A stretch of DNA of 64,000 nt from Bacteriovorax sp. MedPE-SWde (GCA_001874305.1 MPCU01000006.1:62001-126000); one strand, 5' to 3'. Counted from the stretch's first letter, positions 16,749-26,128 are shown. A program made the numbers and translations. The notes: generated by a model not told the origin, from the letters alone.

Positions 16749-17681
16749 GTGATTTTTGAAGGATCTGAAAAGAAGGCCGAAATCATACTTAATAAAGAAC
16801 ACCAAGGACTACTTTCTAAAAAAGATAGTTTTTGGGAACAATTAGTGACGAAGGCCAATGCTTCTATACTGTCAAAAATAGAAAATAGTGTCGTAAAAGC
16901 ATTCCTACTATCAGAGTCTAGCCTCTTTGTTTGGGAAGATAGGATTCTTCTAATAACATGTGGCCAAACGACTCTCATAGATGCGATTAAGTTCTTTGTT
17001 AAAGAGTTGGGACAAGATTGTATTAATCAAATTATATTTCAAAGAAAGAATGAATACTTCTCACACCTTCAGCCAACAACTTTCTATGACGATATAGAAC
17101 GTCTCCAAGAAGACTTTGACGGTGTTGCTCTTAGAATGGGGAATATAGATGATCATCATAATTTTATCTATCATCTAAAAAGAGATTATACCCCCAACAC
17201 TACTGATCATACTTTTGAGTTTCTCATCTATGAGATATGTGGTGAAGCACGAAGCTTCCTCATGCAAGAAGGTCTTACGTCGATTCAAGTAAGAGAATTT
17301 CTCAAACTAGATAGAATTCTTCCAGGGTTTACGATTGATGATTTTGTATTTAAACCTTATGGTTATTCCCTAAATGCGATTAACGGTGACAACTATCTAA
17401 CGATACATATTACACCACAACAAGTTAGTCCATACGTTAGCTTTGAAACTGACATTGATATTAGAGAACATATTCCAACACTAATAGATATTTTCCAACC
17501 AGGCTCTTATGACTTTATAGAGTTTCAACCTGATAGGGAAAACTCTTGTGGAAAGCAAAGACCACAACAATATGAGTTAAAAACTGAAGTAGAGAGTTTT
17601 CTTTCATGTGGCTACAAAATGTATTTCTCACACTACTACAAGAAAAGAAAAGATAAGTTAAAACCATTTCAATTATTATAA
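16749..17681 (+). CDS. speD: S-adenosylmethionine decarboxylase proenzyme, eukaryotic type
   Basis: Makes decarboxylated AdoMet, the aminopropyl donor for spermidine. The protein does not look like bacterial SpeD/SpeH but like the eukaryotic enzyme. FEGSEK at the N-terminus carries the essential glutamates (E4, E7). LLSESSLFV holds the self-cleavage site, with the pyruvoyl precursor S57 after E56. C71 lies in LITCGQTTL, and S207 and H220 lie in GYSLNA and LTIHITP. All these residues match human Ser68, Cys82, Ser229 and His243 in order. Start is GTG with AAGG upstream. It is directly followed by speE. Confidence 0.92.
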   Translation: MIFEGSEKKAEIILNKEHQGLLSKKDSFWEQLVTKANASILSKIENSVVKAFLLSESSLFVWEDRILLITCGQTTLIDAIKFFVKELGQDCINQIIFQRKNEYFSHLQPTTFYDDIERLQEDFDGVALRMGNIDDHHNFIYHLKRDYTPNTTDHTFEFLIYEICGEARSFLMQEGLTSIQVREFLKLDRILPGFTIDDFVFKPYGYSLNAINGDNYLTIHITPQQVSPYVSFETDIDIREHIPTLIDIFQPGSYDFIEFQPDRENSCGKQRPQQYELKTEVESFLSCGYKMYFSHYYKKRKDKLKPFQLL

Positions 17682-17697
17682 TAAAAAAGAGGTATAT

Positions 17698-18561
17698 ATG
17701 TTTAGTGATCTATGGATAGAAGAAAAGCACGAAGTTGGGTACGGAATGAGATATCAAGTAGAGCAAGTTCTCTACTCGAAAAAGAGTGAATTTCAAACTG
17801 TGGATATTGTAGAAACAAAGGGGCATGGAAAAATGCTTCTTAACGATGGACTCGTCATGGTTTCAGAACGAGATGAATTTATCTACCATGATATGATCAC
17901 CCATGTGCCAATGTTAATTCATCCGGCCCCTAAGAATATCCTAGTTATTGGAGGTGGTGATGGTGGGACAGCGAGAGAAGTACTAAGACATAATTCAGTT
18001 GAAAAGTGTACAATGGTCGAAATTGACAAGCTCGTCTGTGAAGCCTGTATCGAGCACATCCCACAAACAGCAGAAGTGTTAAAAGGCCATAAAAAGTTAA
18101 ATTTAATTATTGGAGATGGAGTTAAATTTGTTCAGGAAACAAAGGAAAAATTTGATATTATCATCGTTGATTCGACTGATCCAATAGGGCCAGCAGCACC
18201 ACTCTTCGGTCCTGAGTTCTATGGAAATGTTAAGAAGTGCCTTGCTCCAAATGGTATTGTTGTTTCACAAGGAGAATCTCCATTCTTCAACGAAGATATC
18301 CAAAAGAGTATGTTAGAAGTTCTAAGTTCAGCATTTGAAAATACATATATCTATAACTTCTCAAACCTAACTTATCCCGGAGGCCTGTGGTCATTTACCT
18401 TTGCCTCAAATAGTTTAGATCCAATTGCTGACTTTAAACAATCAAGAATTGATGAATCAGGTCTAGAGTTCAATTACTACAACGAAGGCATACATAAAGC
18501 TGCTTTTAAGTTACCTACTTTTCAAAGAAAGAATTTAGAAGGACTCATAAAGAACCCATAG
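17698..18561 (+). CDS. speE: Spermidine synthase
   Basis: Transfers the aminopropyl group from decarboxylated AdoMet to putrescine. The nucleotide-binding VIGGGDGGTAREVLRH, the acidic MVEID and the catalytic DSTDPIGPA motif are all present in 287 residues. It starts 16 bp after speD, with GAGG upstream, so the pair is an operon completing spermidine synthesis from the agmatine/putrescine made by the arginine decarboxylase at 21.8-23.7 kb. Confidence 0.95.
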   Translation: MFSDLWIEEKHEVGYGMRYQVEQVLYSKKSEFQTVDIVETKGHGKMLLNDGLVMVSERDEFIYHDMITHVPMLIHPAPKNILVIGGGDGGTAREVLRHNSVEKCTMVEIDKLVCEACIEHIPQTAEVLKGHKKLNLIIGDGVKFVQETKEKFDIIIVDSTDPIGPAAPLFGPEFYGNVKKCLAPNGIVVSQGESPFFNEDIQKSMLEVLSSAFENTYIYNFSNLTYPGGLWSFTFASNSLDPIADFKQSRIDESGLEFNYYNEGIHKAAFKLPTFQRKNLEGLIKNP

Positions 18562-18570
18562 GATAGTGAT

Positions 18571-19026
18571 ATGAAATACTGGCTAATGAAATCAGAACCT
18601 GATGCTTTTTCCATTGATGATCTCAAAGAAAAGAAGGCCAAGGGAGAACATTGGGACGGCGTGAGAAATTACCAGGCGAGGAACTTCATGAGAGATAATA
18701 TGAAACTCGGTGATAAAGTTCTCTTCTACCATTCAAGCTGTAAAGTACCAGGCGTAGTCGGTATTGCAAGTGTCATAAAAGAATCACATCCTGATCACAC
18801 GAGCTGGGACCCAAAAAGTAACTACTATGATCCCAAATCTACTCCTGAAGATCCACGTTGGTTTATGGTTGATATAAAGTTTGAAAAGAAATTCTCTCGA
18901 ACAATTTCGTTGAAAGAGCTAAAGGAACATATTGAACTTAAAGACTTAAAACTCCTTCAAAAGGGCTGTCGACTATCCATTATGCCGATAGCGAAGAAAG
19001 AGTTTGAATTTATAAAGTCACTTTAG
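18571..19026 (+). CDS. EVE-domain protein
   Basis: A 151-residue protein that is almost entirely an EVE domain, a PUA-like fold thought to bind modified bases. MKYWLMKSEPDAFSIDDL, WDGVRNYQARNFMR and DKVLFYHSSC are diagnostic of the family that includes human THYN1. It starts 9 bases after speE, so it is probably in the same transcript, though no functional link with polyamines is known to me. Confidence 0.9.
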   Translation: MKYWLMKSEPDAFSIDDLKEKKAKGEHWDGVRNYQARNFMRDNMKLGDKVLFYHSSCKVPGVVGIASVIKESHPDHTSWDPKSNYYDPKSTPEDPRWFMVDIKFEKKFSRTISLKELKEHIELKDLKLLQKGCRLSIMPIAKKEFEFIKSL

Positions 19027-19041
19027 TTATAGTAATAAAGA

Positions 19042-19818
19042 TCAGTGCTCGTGAACAAACCACTCTCGAGGAAAGCGTACTTGAGGTCCGTAAACTCCAT
19101 CTTCTGACCTATTTCCTGCAGCTATCGCCATTACAATATGATCGTGTCGACCCAACTTAAGCATTTTCTTGACTCTTTTTTCATCTAACCCTTCCATTGG
19201 AAGAGAGTCATGACCTTGCGCCCTAAGAGAAAGCATAATATTTTCACAACCTAAGGCACATGATTTAACCGCCCAAGTTCTAAGATCACTTGGCCAAACT
19301 GGACCTCTGGCCATAACTTGAAAAAGTCCAATCGTATTTAAGAGTAGCCACTTAAATGGAGACAATATCCCGAAAGGTCCCATCATACCGTAGGCAGCAG
19401 GAGCAATCTTCTTATAGTATTGCTCTACAACAGGAGGTACATCCTCACCTGCCTTTTTAAAGCTATTAAGCATTTCATGGCAATGCTTCTTCCAAGTATT
19501 TGTCTTAGCGACACAGACAATTATATGTGAAGCTGTCCTTGCACCATTTTGAGAAAAGCAATACTTAGCGAGTTCTTTTTTCGCAGCACTACTCTTAACA
19601 ATATGAAACTCCCAAGGTTGTAAATTAGATGAATTAGGTGCTAATAGAGCATGGTCTATGGCCTTGTGGACATCCTCATCAGATATCAACTCATCTTTAA
19701 AAACTCTAACTGAGCGACGACTACGTACAACTTTATCGAATTCTTTAAAATCTATTTCGAGGGCAGGTTCACGATATTTATTATCTAGCTTTTTTGTAAA
19801 TATATTCTCATCTTTCAT
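19042..19818 (-). CDS. Nitroreductase-family flavoprotein
   Basis: FMN-dependent NAD(P)H oxidoreductase family. The N-terminal SRRSVRVFKDELISDEDV and the FMN-binding LLAPNSSNLQPWEFHIV are typical, and 258 residues is a normal length. The substrate cannot be told from sequence. It begins 23 bp after the small membrane-protein gene and may be co-transcribed from its FliA-like promoter. Confidence 0.88.
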   Translation of the reverse strand: MKDENIFTKKLDNKYREPALEIDFKEFDKVVRSRRSVRVFKDELISDEDVHKAIDHALLAPNSSNLQPWEFHIVKSSAAKKELAKYCFSQNGARTASHIIVCVAKTNTWKKHCHEMLNSFKKAGEDVPPVVEQYYKKIAPAAYGMMGPFGILSPFKWLLLNTIGLFQVMARGPVWPSDLRTWAVKSCALGCENIMLSLRAQGHDSLPMEGLDEKRVKKMLKLGRHDHIVMAIAAGNRSEDGVYGPQVRFPREWFVHEH

Positions 19819-19841
19819 AGCTAAACTTTAACAAGCTAATC

Positions 19842-20153
19842 TTAAAAAATGAAGAACTTTAAACCTTGTAGAAAACTTCTTCCAATCGATGTGTAGGAAA
19901 AAATAAGTAGAGCACTTGTCATTACGATTGAGATTGCAAAGAAAGCGATTATTACGATACCTGTAGTTCCAAGTTTTGCTTTCCAACTCTGTCTAAAATA
20001 GAGATGTAAATCTTCTGTCTTACTATGGGAACTATCTTCTTCATCACTAGAGGTAGGCCCCTCTGATATCGCAAATTCATCATCGTGACCATGTAGAGTT
20101 GCCTCACCTTCGCTGGCTCCGCCGTCTAAGTCAATTTCTGATAAGTCTGCCAC
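19842..20153 (-). CDS. Small acidic single-pass membrane protein
   Basis: A 103-residue protein not recognised from any family. The first 60 residues are very acidic and Ser/His-rich (for example SDEEDSSHSK), followed by one membrane segment (about 68-90, IVIIAFFAISIVMTSALLIF). The start is GTG, decided by AGGAG six bases upstream. It has a strong FliA-like promoter overlapping the stop codon of the chemoreceptor gene, pointing to expression with motility genes. Confidence 0.7.
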   Translation of the reverse strand: MADLSEIDLDGGASEGEATLHGHDDEFAISEGPTSSDEEDSSHSKTEDLHLYFRQSWKAKLGTTGIVIIAFFAISIVMTSALLIFSYTSIGRSFLQGLKFFIF

Positions 20154-20183
20154 AGGATTCTCCTATTACCTTTGCTATAGGTA

Positions 20184-20210
20184 ATATCGGAGAATCCAAA
20201 GAAATATTTA
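20184..20210 (-). promoter_or_regulatory. FliA (sigma-28)-type promoter of the small membrane-protein gene
   Basis: On the minus strand TAAATATT (20210-20203), 11 bases, then TCCGATAT (20191-20184), a close match to the FliA consensus with ideal spacing. It overlaps the last codon of the upstream chemoreceptor gene and lies about 30 bases before the GTG. Confidence 0.6.
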
Positions 20211-21698
20211 ATTTTGTCTAGAAAAGTCCGCGTACTGCATATCAACCCCAAGAATATGACTAACTAACCAGTTTTTAAGGAATGCAACGAATTTCTTCTT
20301 ATTAAGACTCCCCTCAAAGAGAGCTTTTTCATAGGTTCCAAATTGTGCCAACATATTTTCATGTATTTTACTATGGGCCTCAAAATCAGGGTATTGAATT
20401 GACCTCATAAAGTCTTCTTCATCACTAAAGTGTAAAACTGTATAATCTCTTAAATCAATAAAGTTATTTTCCATTTCACTCTGTTGTGCTCCATTTAAAG
20501 ACACAACAAGCTTATTAATTTTTCCAATTAATATCTTATGCTCTTCATCCATCTTATCGACTTTTAAGAGAAATTTATCATTCCAATCAAATGCCTTTAA
20601 ATCAATTTTTGGAGTTTCACCCTTCTTATATATCGTATTAAAGATACTAGTAAACTCACTTTCAAGCTCATTAAATTCTTCATTTAGAGAGACTGATATT
20701 TCAAAAGCTTGTTTTGCAACAAGTGTAGATCTTTGGTTATTTTGTTCAAGCATATTAATCGCTTTAGATATTTCTTGAACACCAATTGATTGTTCATTAG
20801 ACGCATTTGAAATTTCAGAGATTTTATCAGTCACAGTTGCAACACGATTAGAGATTTCATCAAAGGCAATAAGGCTATTTTCTACTTGCCCTTCACCCTT
20901 TTCTATATTCTTAGTAGCATCACGAACAAGACCTTCAACACTAGTTGTTGTCTCATCAACTATTTTATTAACAGTGCCAAGGCCTGTTTCTAGCATTTCT
21001 GAAATTTCATTGGCAGCTGTACCAGACATGGTAGCAAGATTCCCAACTTCTTCAGCGACAACAGAGAACCCTTTACCATGTTCACCAGCTCTAGCTGCTT
21101 CAACTGAAGCATTGAAAGCGAGGAGTTTTGTTTGAAATACGATATCGTTAATAACTTGAGTCTTCTCAGAGATATCCGAGATTACTGTTTTTATCTCATC
21201 AAACTTCTGATTATTATTTTTAACAAACTCTTCAAATTCTAAATTACCATTTTTAATAGTTGAAAAAGCAACCTTAAGTTCATTCATGAGCTTACTACTT
21301 TCAGTAACACTTGTCAGACATTGTTGAGTTTCACTCTTTGACTCTTCAGTAAAATCACGATTTCTTTGGACAGTGGCATTGATTTCATCCATAGCACTAA
21401 CTGTTTGCTGTAGACCTTCCGCCTGCTCTGTTGCACCTTCAGAAAGGTTACTACTTGTACTTGATATTTGATCTGATACACCTGATAGCGCATCAACTTT
21501 TGATTTTAAAGTGATAAGCATTTGATAGACAGATTTAACTTGTAGGGCCTCTTTTGTTAAAAAGAAGATTGAAAGTAAAAGAGATACTGCTCCAGCTATA
21601 AGCAACAGTAATTCAGTTTGACCCTTCGTTAAAAACCAATTTAAAGCTAGCAAAGAGTTACTGATGAAGATCAGCGATCCTACAATGATATAATTCAT
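20208..21698 (-). CDS. Methyl-accepting chemotaxis protein with C-terminal hemerythrin domain
   Basis: A 496-residue chemoreceptor. Two hydrophobic segments near the N-terminus (about 2-46) leave almost no periplasmic domain. The signalling hairpin tip is intact ([24 protein letters not shown]). From about residue 365 a bacteriohemerythrin domain follows, with the iron ligands in [25 protein letters not shown] and the final [12 protein letters not shown]. Hemerythrin binds O2 or iron, so the protein probably senses oxygen, redox state or iron in the cytoplasm and signals to CheA. Confidence 0.9.
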   Translation of the reverse strand: MNYIIVGSLIFISNSLLALNWFLTKGQTELLLLIAGAVSLLLSIFFLTKEALQVKSVYQMLITLKSKVDALSGVSDQISSTSSNLSEGATEQAEGLQQTVSAMDEINATVQRNRDFTEESKSETQQCLTSVTESSKLMNELKVAFSTIKNGNLEFEEFVKNNNQKFDEIKTVISDISEKTQVINDIVFQTKLLAFNASVEAARAGEHGKGFSVVAEEVGNLATMSGTAANEISEMLETGLGTVNKIVDETTTSVEGLVRDATKNIEKGEGQVENSLIAFDEISNRVATVTDKISEISNASNEQSIGVQEISKAINMLEQNNQRSTLVAKQAFEISVSLNEEFNELESEFTSIFNTIYKKGETPKIDLKAFDWNDKFLLKVDKMDEEHKILIGKINKLVVSLNGAQQSEMENNFIDLRDYTVLHFSDEEDFMRSIQYPDFEAHSKIHENMLAQFGTYEKALFEGSLNKKKFVAFLKNWLVSHILGVDMQYADFSRQN

Positions 21699-21790
21699 AA
21701 TCTCTCCATGATTATTTTTTTATATAATGGTACTAGAGCATTATAACTTAATCAACTAACTGATTTTGTTGATGATATAAATCACTATTG

Positions 21791-23695
21791 TCATTTTAAG
21801 TATGTGTAAGATCTTAAGCAATCTTCATAGAAGTCGGTTAACTTAACACCTTGTCTAGGGTTTAGATTACCCTCACGAATTTGGAGATCAATTGCCTTTT
21901 TAATGGTAAAGGCCATATATTGGGGATTGTACTGCATAGTAGAGAGAACATTTTCCGCCGATGATCCCTTAATTACTTCTTCAATATAGAACCCTTTTGA
22001 GTCTTGCTCATGTGCATATACATGAACTTCATTAAGCCTTCCAAAGAGATTGTGCATATCTCCCATAACGTCCTGATAGGCGCCAGTAAGGAAAATACCC
22101 AAGTAATATGGCTCCTTATCTAGTTCATGAACAGGAATAGTTTTCTTTATACCTTCTTCATCACTTATAAATTTATCAATCTTTCCATCACTATCACATG
22201 TAATGTCAACGAGTGAACATCTCTTAGTAGGCTTCTTCTCAAGTCTATCAATAGGTACAACAGGGAGGATTTGATCAATCGCCCAACTATCAGCGGCCGA
22301 TTGAAAAACAGAAAAATTACATAGGTACTGCCCAGACAAGAATTCTTCTAACTCTTCACCTTGCTCAAAGTTGATTTCATTCTTTGAGATATATTTAGCA
22401 ACCTTCTTTAAGATTCGCCAATATATCGTTTCAATTTTTGCCCGTTCAACAAGACTTAAAATACCAAGTTTAAACGCATTTAATGAGTCTTCTTTAAATT
22501 TTACTGTATCGTTATAAACCTCTTGCCAGTTTTTTAGCTTATCAAACTCTTCTTCGGCCTCTCTCATATTAGACACAAGATGAGACTCTCCTTCGATCGC
22601 CTGAGTATCAAAAGAAACGGAACTGGTATCAATCTCACCAATTATATTTGTAATCACACAACTATGATGTGCAGTTAAGGCACGACCACTTTCAGTAATA
22701 ATATTAGGATGGCCTACACCTTCTAAGTCACATATTTGCTTGAGTCCATAAACAATATCTGCAACATACTCATCTAGTTGATAATTAATTGAAGAGTCAT
22801 TAGTCGAAGCAGTTCCATCATAGTCAACGCCCAGGCCTCCCCCAACATCAAAGTATTCGAGATCAACTCCAAGCTGAGAAAGTTTACAATAAATTCTTCC
22901 TCCTTCTGCAATCGCCTCTTTTATCGCTCTAATATCTGTTATCTGACTTCCAATATGGAAATGGAATAACTTTAAACAATCAAGAAGTTCCTTTCCTTTT
23001 AAAAGTTCAACAGCATTTATAATTTCACTTATAGTTAAACCAAACTTTGCCTTATCTCCACCTGAAGATTCCCATTTACCTCTTCCCTTAACTGTCATTC
23101 GCGAACGAATCCCTATAATAGGCCTAACTCCAGTTTCCTCACAAAGAGATATAAGTTTAGTAAGTTCACTAAACTTTTCAATAACTACAACTATCTTTCG
23201 GCCAAGCTTACAACCAAGTAGGGCAAGCCTTAGATAATCTTCATCTTTATAGCCATTAAGTATAGTGAGAGAGTTTTCATTGGTATTATAAGCTAAAACA
23301 GAGAGAAGCTCGGCCTTACTACCGGCCTCAAGCCCAAAGTTATACCTTTGCCCTGCTTCAACTATTTCTTCAACCACTTCTCGCATTTGATTTACTTTTA
23401 CAGGATAAACGCCAAAGAATTTGCCATTGTATGAGGCCTCATCAATTATGTCATCAAAGGTTTTATTAAGAGTGCGAACTTGGGCACGCAGTATATCGTG
23501 AAATCTAATGACGACTGGAAAGCTAACACCTTGAGAGATCATCTCATCAACAACATCTTTTATAGCTATATCTTGAGAAGGAAATTCTTTATTAGGTATG
23601 ACAGCTAATTGACCACTGTCATTAATTGAAAAATGGCCGGCACCCCATTTCGAGACGCCATATGTCTTATCTGCTTCTTCTAGAGACCATGTCAT
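21791..23695 (-). CDS. speA: Biosynthetic arginine decarboxylase
   Basis: PLP enzyme (634 residues) that makes agmatine from arginine, the first step to putrescine. The N-terminal barrel has the PLP lysine in YPVKVNQ, then FGLEAGSKAEL, HFHIGSQ and the glycine loop DVGGGLGVDYDG; the C-terminal part has VDITCDSDGKID and YLGIFLTGAYQD. Agmatinase or agmatine deiminase genes are not in the window. The speDE pair lies 3 kb away, so polyamine genes are loosely clustered. Confidence 0.95.
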   Translation of the reverse strand: MTWSLEEADKTYGVSKWGAGHFSINDSGQLAVIPNKEFPSQDIAIKDVVDEMISQGVSFPVVIRFHDILRAQVRTLNKTFDDIIDEASYNGKFFGVYPVKVNQMREVVEEIVEAGQRYNFGLEAGSKAELLSVLAYNTNENSLTILNGYKDEDYLRLALLGCKLGRKIVVVIEKFSELTKLISLCEETGVRPIIGIRSRMTVKGRGKWESSGGDKAKFGLTISEIINAVELLKGKELLDCLKLFHFHIGSQITDIRAIKEAIAEGGRIYCKLSQLGVDLEYFDVGGGLGVDYDGTASTNDSSINYQLDEYVADIVYGLKQICDLEGVGHPNIITESGRALTAHHSCVITNIIGEIDTSSVSFDTQAIEGESHLVSNMREAEEEFDKLKNWQEVYNDTVKFKEDSLNAFKLGILSLVERAKIETIYWRILKKVAKYISKNEINFEQGEELEEFLSGQYLCNFSVFQSAADSWAIDQILPVVPIDRLEKKPTKRCSLVDITCDSDGKIDKFISDEEGIKKTIPVHELDKEPYYLGIFLTGAYQDVMGDMHNLFGRLNEVHVYAHEQDSKGFYIEEVIKGSSAENVLSTMQYNPQYMAFTIKKAIDLQIREGNLNPRQGVKLTDFYEDCLRSYTYLK

Positions 23696-23715
23696 GACTC
23701 CAAACTCCTAAAAGT

Positions 23716-24840
23716 TTAGTTGCTCTTTTTCTGCTCTTCATCTTCAGACTTTTCGTTAAGAACGATTTTATTAGTCATCGGCGCATGAAAGAGAGCATAG
23801 TGAATTGAGCTCTTGAAAGTACCCCAAAACTCCTTATGTCTTCTATTATCACTAGAAGGGAGCTCTAAAGTAAATGTTGGAATATTTCTTTCATTACCTG
23901 CGTAGTTACCAAGGCTTCCAGGAAAGAAAGGATAATTTTTAATTCTATATCCCTTGGCCTTCTTACTCATTTGAATAAGAAGATTATTCGCTTTATGTGC
24001 AACGGAATGAAAATCTAAATTCGATACTGTTGGTCCATCGTAATCAATGATTGTTAACGGAGCATGGACAGAAATTATCTTATTAGGCTTATATCTCTTT
24101 ATTAGGTTAACTTGAAATAGAGTCTCTGGTTCAGAAACTGATTTCTTTCCAGGGTTCCTTCTCTTATCTTTCCTATAGCGAGTTCTCCAGATTTTCTGTG
24201 CTTTCTTATTCCAGTCTTTTGTAGGGAAGTTTCTGTTAACATCAACACCCCTAGCATTCGTCCTTGTTGGCCATCTCTTAAAGAATGAATCAGGATTAAC
24301 AACAGGAACAACAACAATTAAGTTATCTTTTAATCTTTCTTCTGTAAGGTGGTTATGTAAGTGGTGAAGAATATCATAACAAAACTTTACAGGAGTAATC
24401 TCGTCTCCATGTACTCCACAAAGTACCATAGTCATATTCTTAGGTTTTTCCTTGTGCGCCTTTTCATCTCCAAAAGTAACCCACATCAGAGGATCACCCC
24501 ATACGGAGTTTCTAACATGGTTCCACTTAAATGAATTACAACGACTATGACCCCAACCGTAATTGAGAAACTTCTTACTTATCTTCTTGCAGAATTTATT
24601 AACTTTCTTTGTATTCTTAACTCTTACAAATTTCTTAGGAACAACAGCTGTTTCGGCCTTAATAGAATTCAAGTCCTTTTCGACTTTCTCTTTTAGGGTT
24701 AACTCTTTCTTCTGTTCTGTAACTTTAGTTTGAGGCTGAGCGCTTGCATCCTTGCCACCATCACGGTTTACAACAGAGATCTTTGAACAACTTAATGTTA
24801 GAGTAATAAGTAATATAGTTTTTATTAGTTTTTTCATCAT
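23716..24840 (-). CDS. M14-family zinc carboxypeptidase, probable lipoprotein
   Basis: The 374-residue product begins with a lipobox (LTLSCS, Cys18), so it is probably lipid-anchored. The M14 fold shows zinc ligands in GVHGDE and SVHAP, the arginine block RTNARGVDVNRNFP and the catalytic Glu in FTLELPSS. The GVHGDE/SLGNYAG arrangement is closest to MpaA-like murein-peptide amidases, so cleavage of peptidoglycan peptides is a reasonable guess. It is divergent from a RimK-like ATP-grasp gene. Confidence 0.86.
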   Translation of the reverse strand: MMKKLIKTILLITLTLSCSKISVVNRDGGKDASAQPQTKVTEQKKELTLKEKVEKDLNSIKAETAVVPKKFVRVKNTKKVNKFCKKISKKFLNYGWGHSRCNSFKWNHVRNSVWGDPLMWVTFGDEKAHKEKPKNMTMVLCGVHGDEITPVKFCYDILHHLHNHLTEERLKDNLIVVVPVVNPDSFFKRWPTRTNARGVDVNRNFPTKDWNKKAQKIWRTRYRKDKRRNPGKKSVSEPETLFQVNLIKRYKPNKIISVHAPLTIIDYDGPTVSNLDFHSVAHKANNLLIQMSKKAKGYRIKNYPFFPGSLGNYAGNERNIPTFTLELPSSDNRRHKEFWGTFKSSIHYALFHAPMTNKIVLNEKSEDEEQKKSN

Positions 24841-24899
24841 TTTTATATCCGTTTTGAGATATCATTATATACAGGCACTTTGATAATGGCAGCTTTTTT

Positions 24900-25757
24900 A
24901 TGAAATTTCTTATCCTTACAGTAAATTCCACGCTTCATAGTATCTGTGAATTATCACGATCTCTTAATAATTATAACCTAGAGCATCAAATAATGGACCC
25001 ATTTAAATTCAATCAAGATGAAGTTATGAACACCTCTTATGATTGTATTCTTAATCGAGTAAGTGGAATCTCTTATAATGATCAGGATCTAGAATTTCTT
25101 GAAAACTATTCAAAAAGATGGCCAAAAACATTGATAATAAATGATCCGATTCAAACAAGAGTATTTCGAGATAAGTACAAGCAGTTTGAACTTTATAAAG
25201 CTTCAAGTATCCCTACTATCGAATCTTTAAACCTAGAGAATACTTCTGTTAAACATATAGAAGACTTTACGAAAGCTCACACGTCATTAAAGTATCTTTT
25301 AAAACCACTGAGAAGTAACCAAGCAAGAGGTATTCAAATAACAGAAATACCCGTTAATAACTTTAAAAAGCTTCAAGAGCTAAAAGATACGAAATATATT
25401 CTACAACCTTTAATACTTAAGAAGTGCGAATGGCGTGTCTTATTAATTGATAATCAAATTCTTGGAATACTAAAAAAAGAAACTAGCAATGATGATGAGT
25501 TACTTAATTGTGAAGTAGCAACTCTTACAGAAGTAAGCCAAAGCGATACTCCAAAGGAGCTTAGGGAACTTGTTTCTAAAGTTATAATCGCTTCAAAACT
25601 CTATATCCAAGCACTAGATATCCTAGAGGATCATCAAGGCAATTACCTTCTTATTGAAGTAAATAACGTCCCAGGCCTTAAGTATTTTGAAAAAACTACA
25701 GGGATTTCACCTGCTAAAAAACTGACTCAACGTATTATCAGCAACTTGCGTAGCTAA
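24900..25757 (+). CDS. RimK-like ATP-grasp ligase
   Basis: A 285-residue protein of the ATP-grasp superfamily. A Rossmann-like N-terminus is followed by the ATP lobe (LLKPLRSNQARGIQ, YILQPLIL) and the metal-binding E-x-N motif near the end (LIEVNNVPGLKYF). RimK-type ligases add amino acids to proteins or peptides. The substrate is unknown. It is divergent from an M14 peptidase, an association often seen for ligase/peptidase pairs. No ribosome site is visible before the ATG. Confidence 0.83.
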   Translation: MKFLILTVNSTLHSICELSRSLNNYNLEHQIMDPFKFNQDEVMNTSYDCILNRVSGISYNDQDLEFLENYSKRWPKTLIINDPIQTRVFRDKYKQFELYKASSIPTIESLNLENTSVKHIEDFTKAHTSLKYLLKPLRSNQARGIQITEIPVNNFKKLQELKDTKYILQPLILKKCEWRVLLIDNQILGILKKETSNDDELLNCEVATLTEVSQSDTPKELRELVSKVIIASKLYIQALDILEDHQGNYLLIEVNNVPGLKYFEKTTGISPAKKLTQRIISNLRS

Positions 25758-25791
25758 AGTCATACGAAAGTATCTCCGACAAATAATTAGT

Positions 25792-25820
25792 TTGATACAC
25801 GAAACTTTTTTGTGTATACT
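25792..25820 (+). promoter_or_regulatory. Promoter of bfd with overlapping inverted repeat
   Basis: TTGATA (25792-25797), 17 bases, then TATACT (25815-25820) is a good sigma-70 promoter. ATACAC (25795-25800) and GTGTAT (25812-25817) form an inverted repeat that spans both elements, so a regulator bound there would block the promoter. It does not look like a classical Fur box. Confidence 0.6.
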
Positions 25821-25841
25821 CTAATTCGAAGAGGTAATCGT

Positions 25842-26045
25842 ATGTATGTATGCGTATGCAATGGAATCACAGAAGAAATGTTAGACACTGCTCAAAAGCA
25901 GGGCCTTTCAGATAGAGAAATACTAAACCGTCTAGGTGTTGGTAACTCTTGTGGTGTCTGCGTAATCGACGCACTAGATAATATGAGATCAAACTCTCTA
26001 AAGTCTCAAAAGACAAGTAATCGCAAAGACTCTAAAAAATCCTAA
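25842..26045 (+). CDS. bfd: Bacterioferritin-associated ferredoxin
   Basis: Small [2Fe-2S] protein that reduces bacterioferritin to release stored iron. The four ligands C4, C6, C37 and C40 (CVC near the start and CGVC) are all present; the C-terminal 20 residues are basic. The 67-residue start at 25842 is chosen because AGAGG precedes it and earlier in-frame codons lie within the promoter. The bacterioferritin gene follows. Confidence 0.9.
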   Translation: MYVCVCNGITEEMLDTAQKQGLSDREILNRLGVGNSCGVCVIDALDNMRSNSLKSQKTSNRKDSKKS

Positions 26046-26076
26046 TCAAATTCTAGACACTAATTCCTTTCAGGCC

Positions 26077-26098
26077 TACAATATTTTAAATTATTGTA
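26077..26098. promoter_or_regulatory. Inverted repeat TACAATA-N8-TATTGTA before bfr
   Basis: Perfect 7-bp arms (26077-26083, 26092-26098) around an AT-only spacer, about 30 bp before the bfr start. It may be an operator for an iron- or peroxide-responsive regulator; no specific match is claimed. Confidence 0.4.
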
Positions 26099-26128
26099 TT
26101 AAATCTTAACGTTTTAAAAGGACATCCT

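Noticed and set aside
25792-25820. Fur box at the bfd promoter
   Set aside because: The inverted repeat ATACAC...GTGTAT does not fit the GATAATGATAATCATTATC pattern beyond AT-richness, so only an unspecified operator is proposed.
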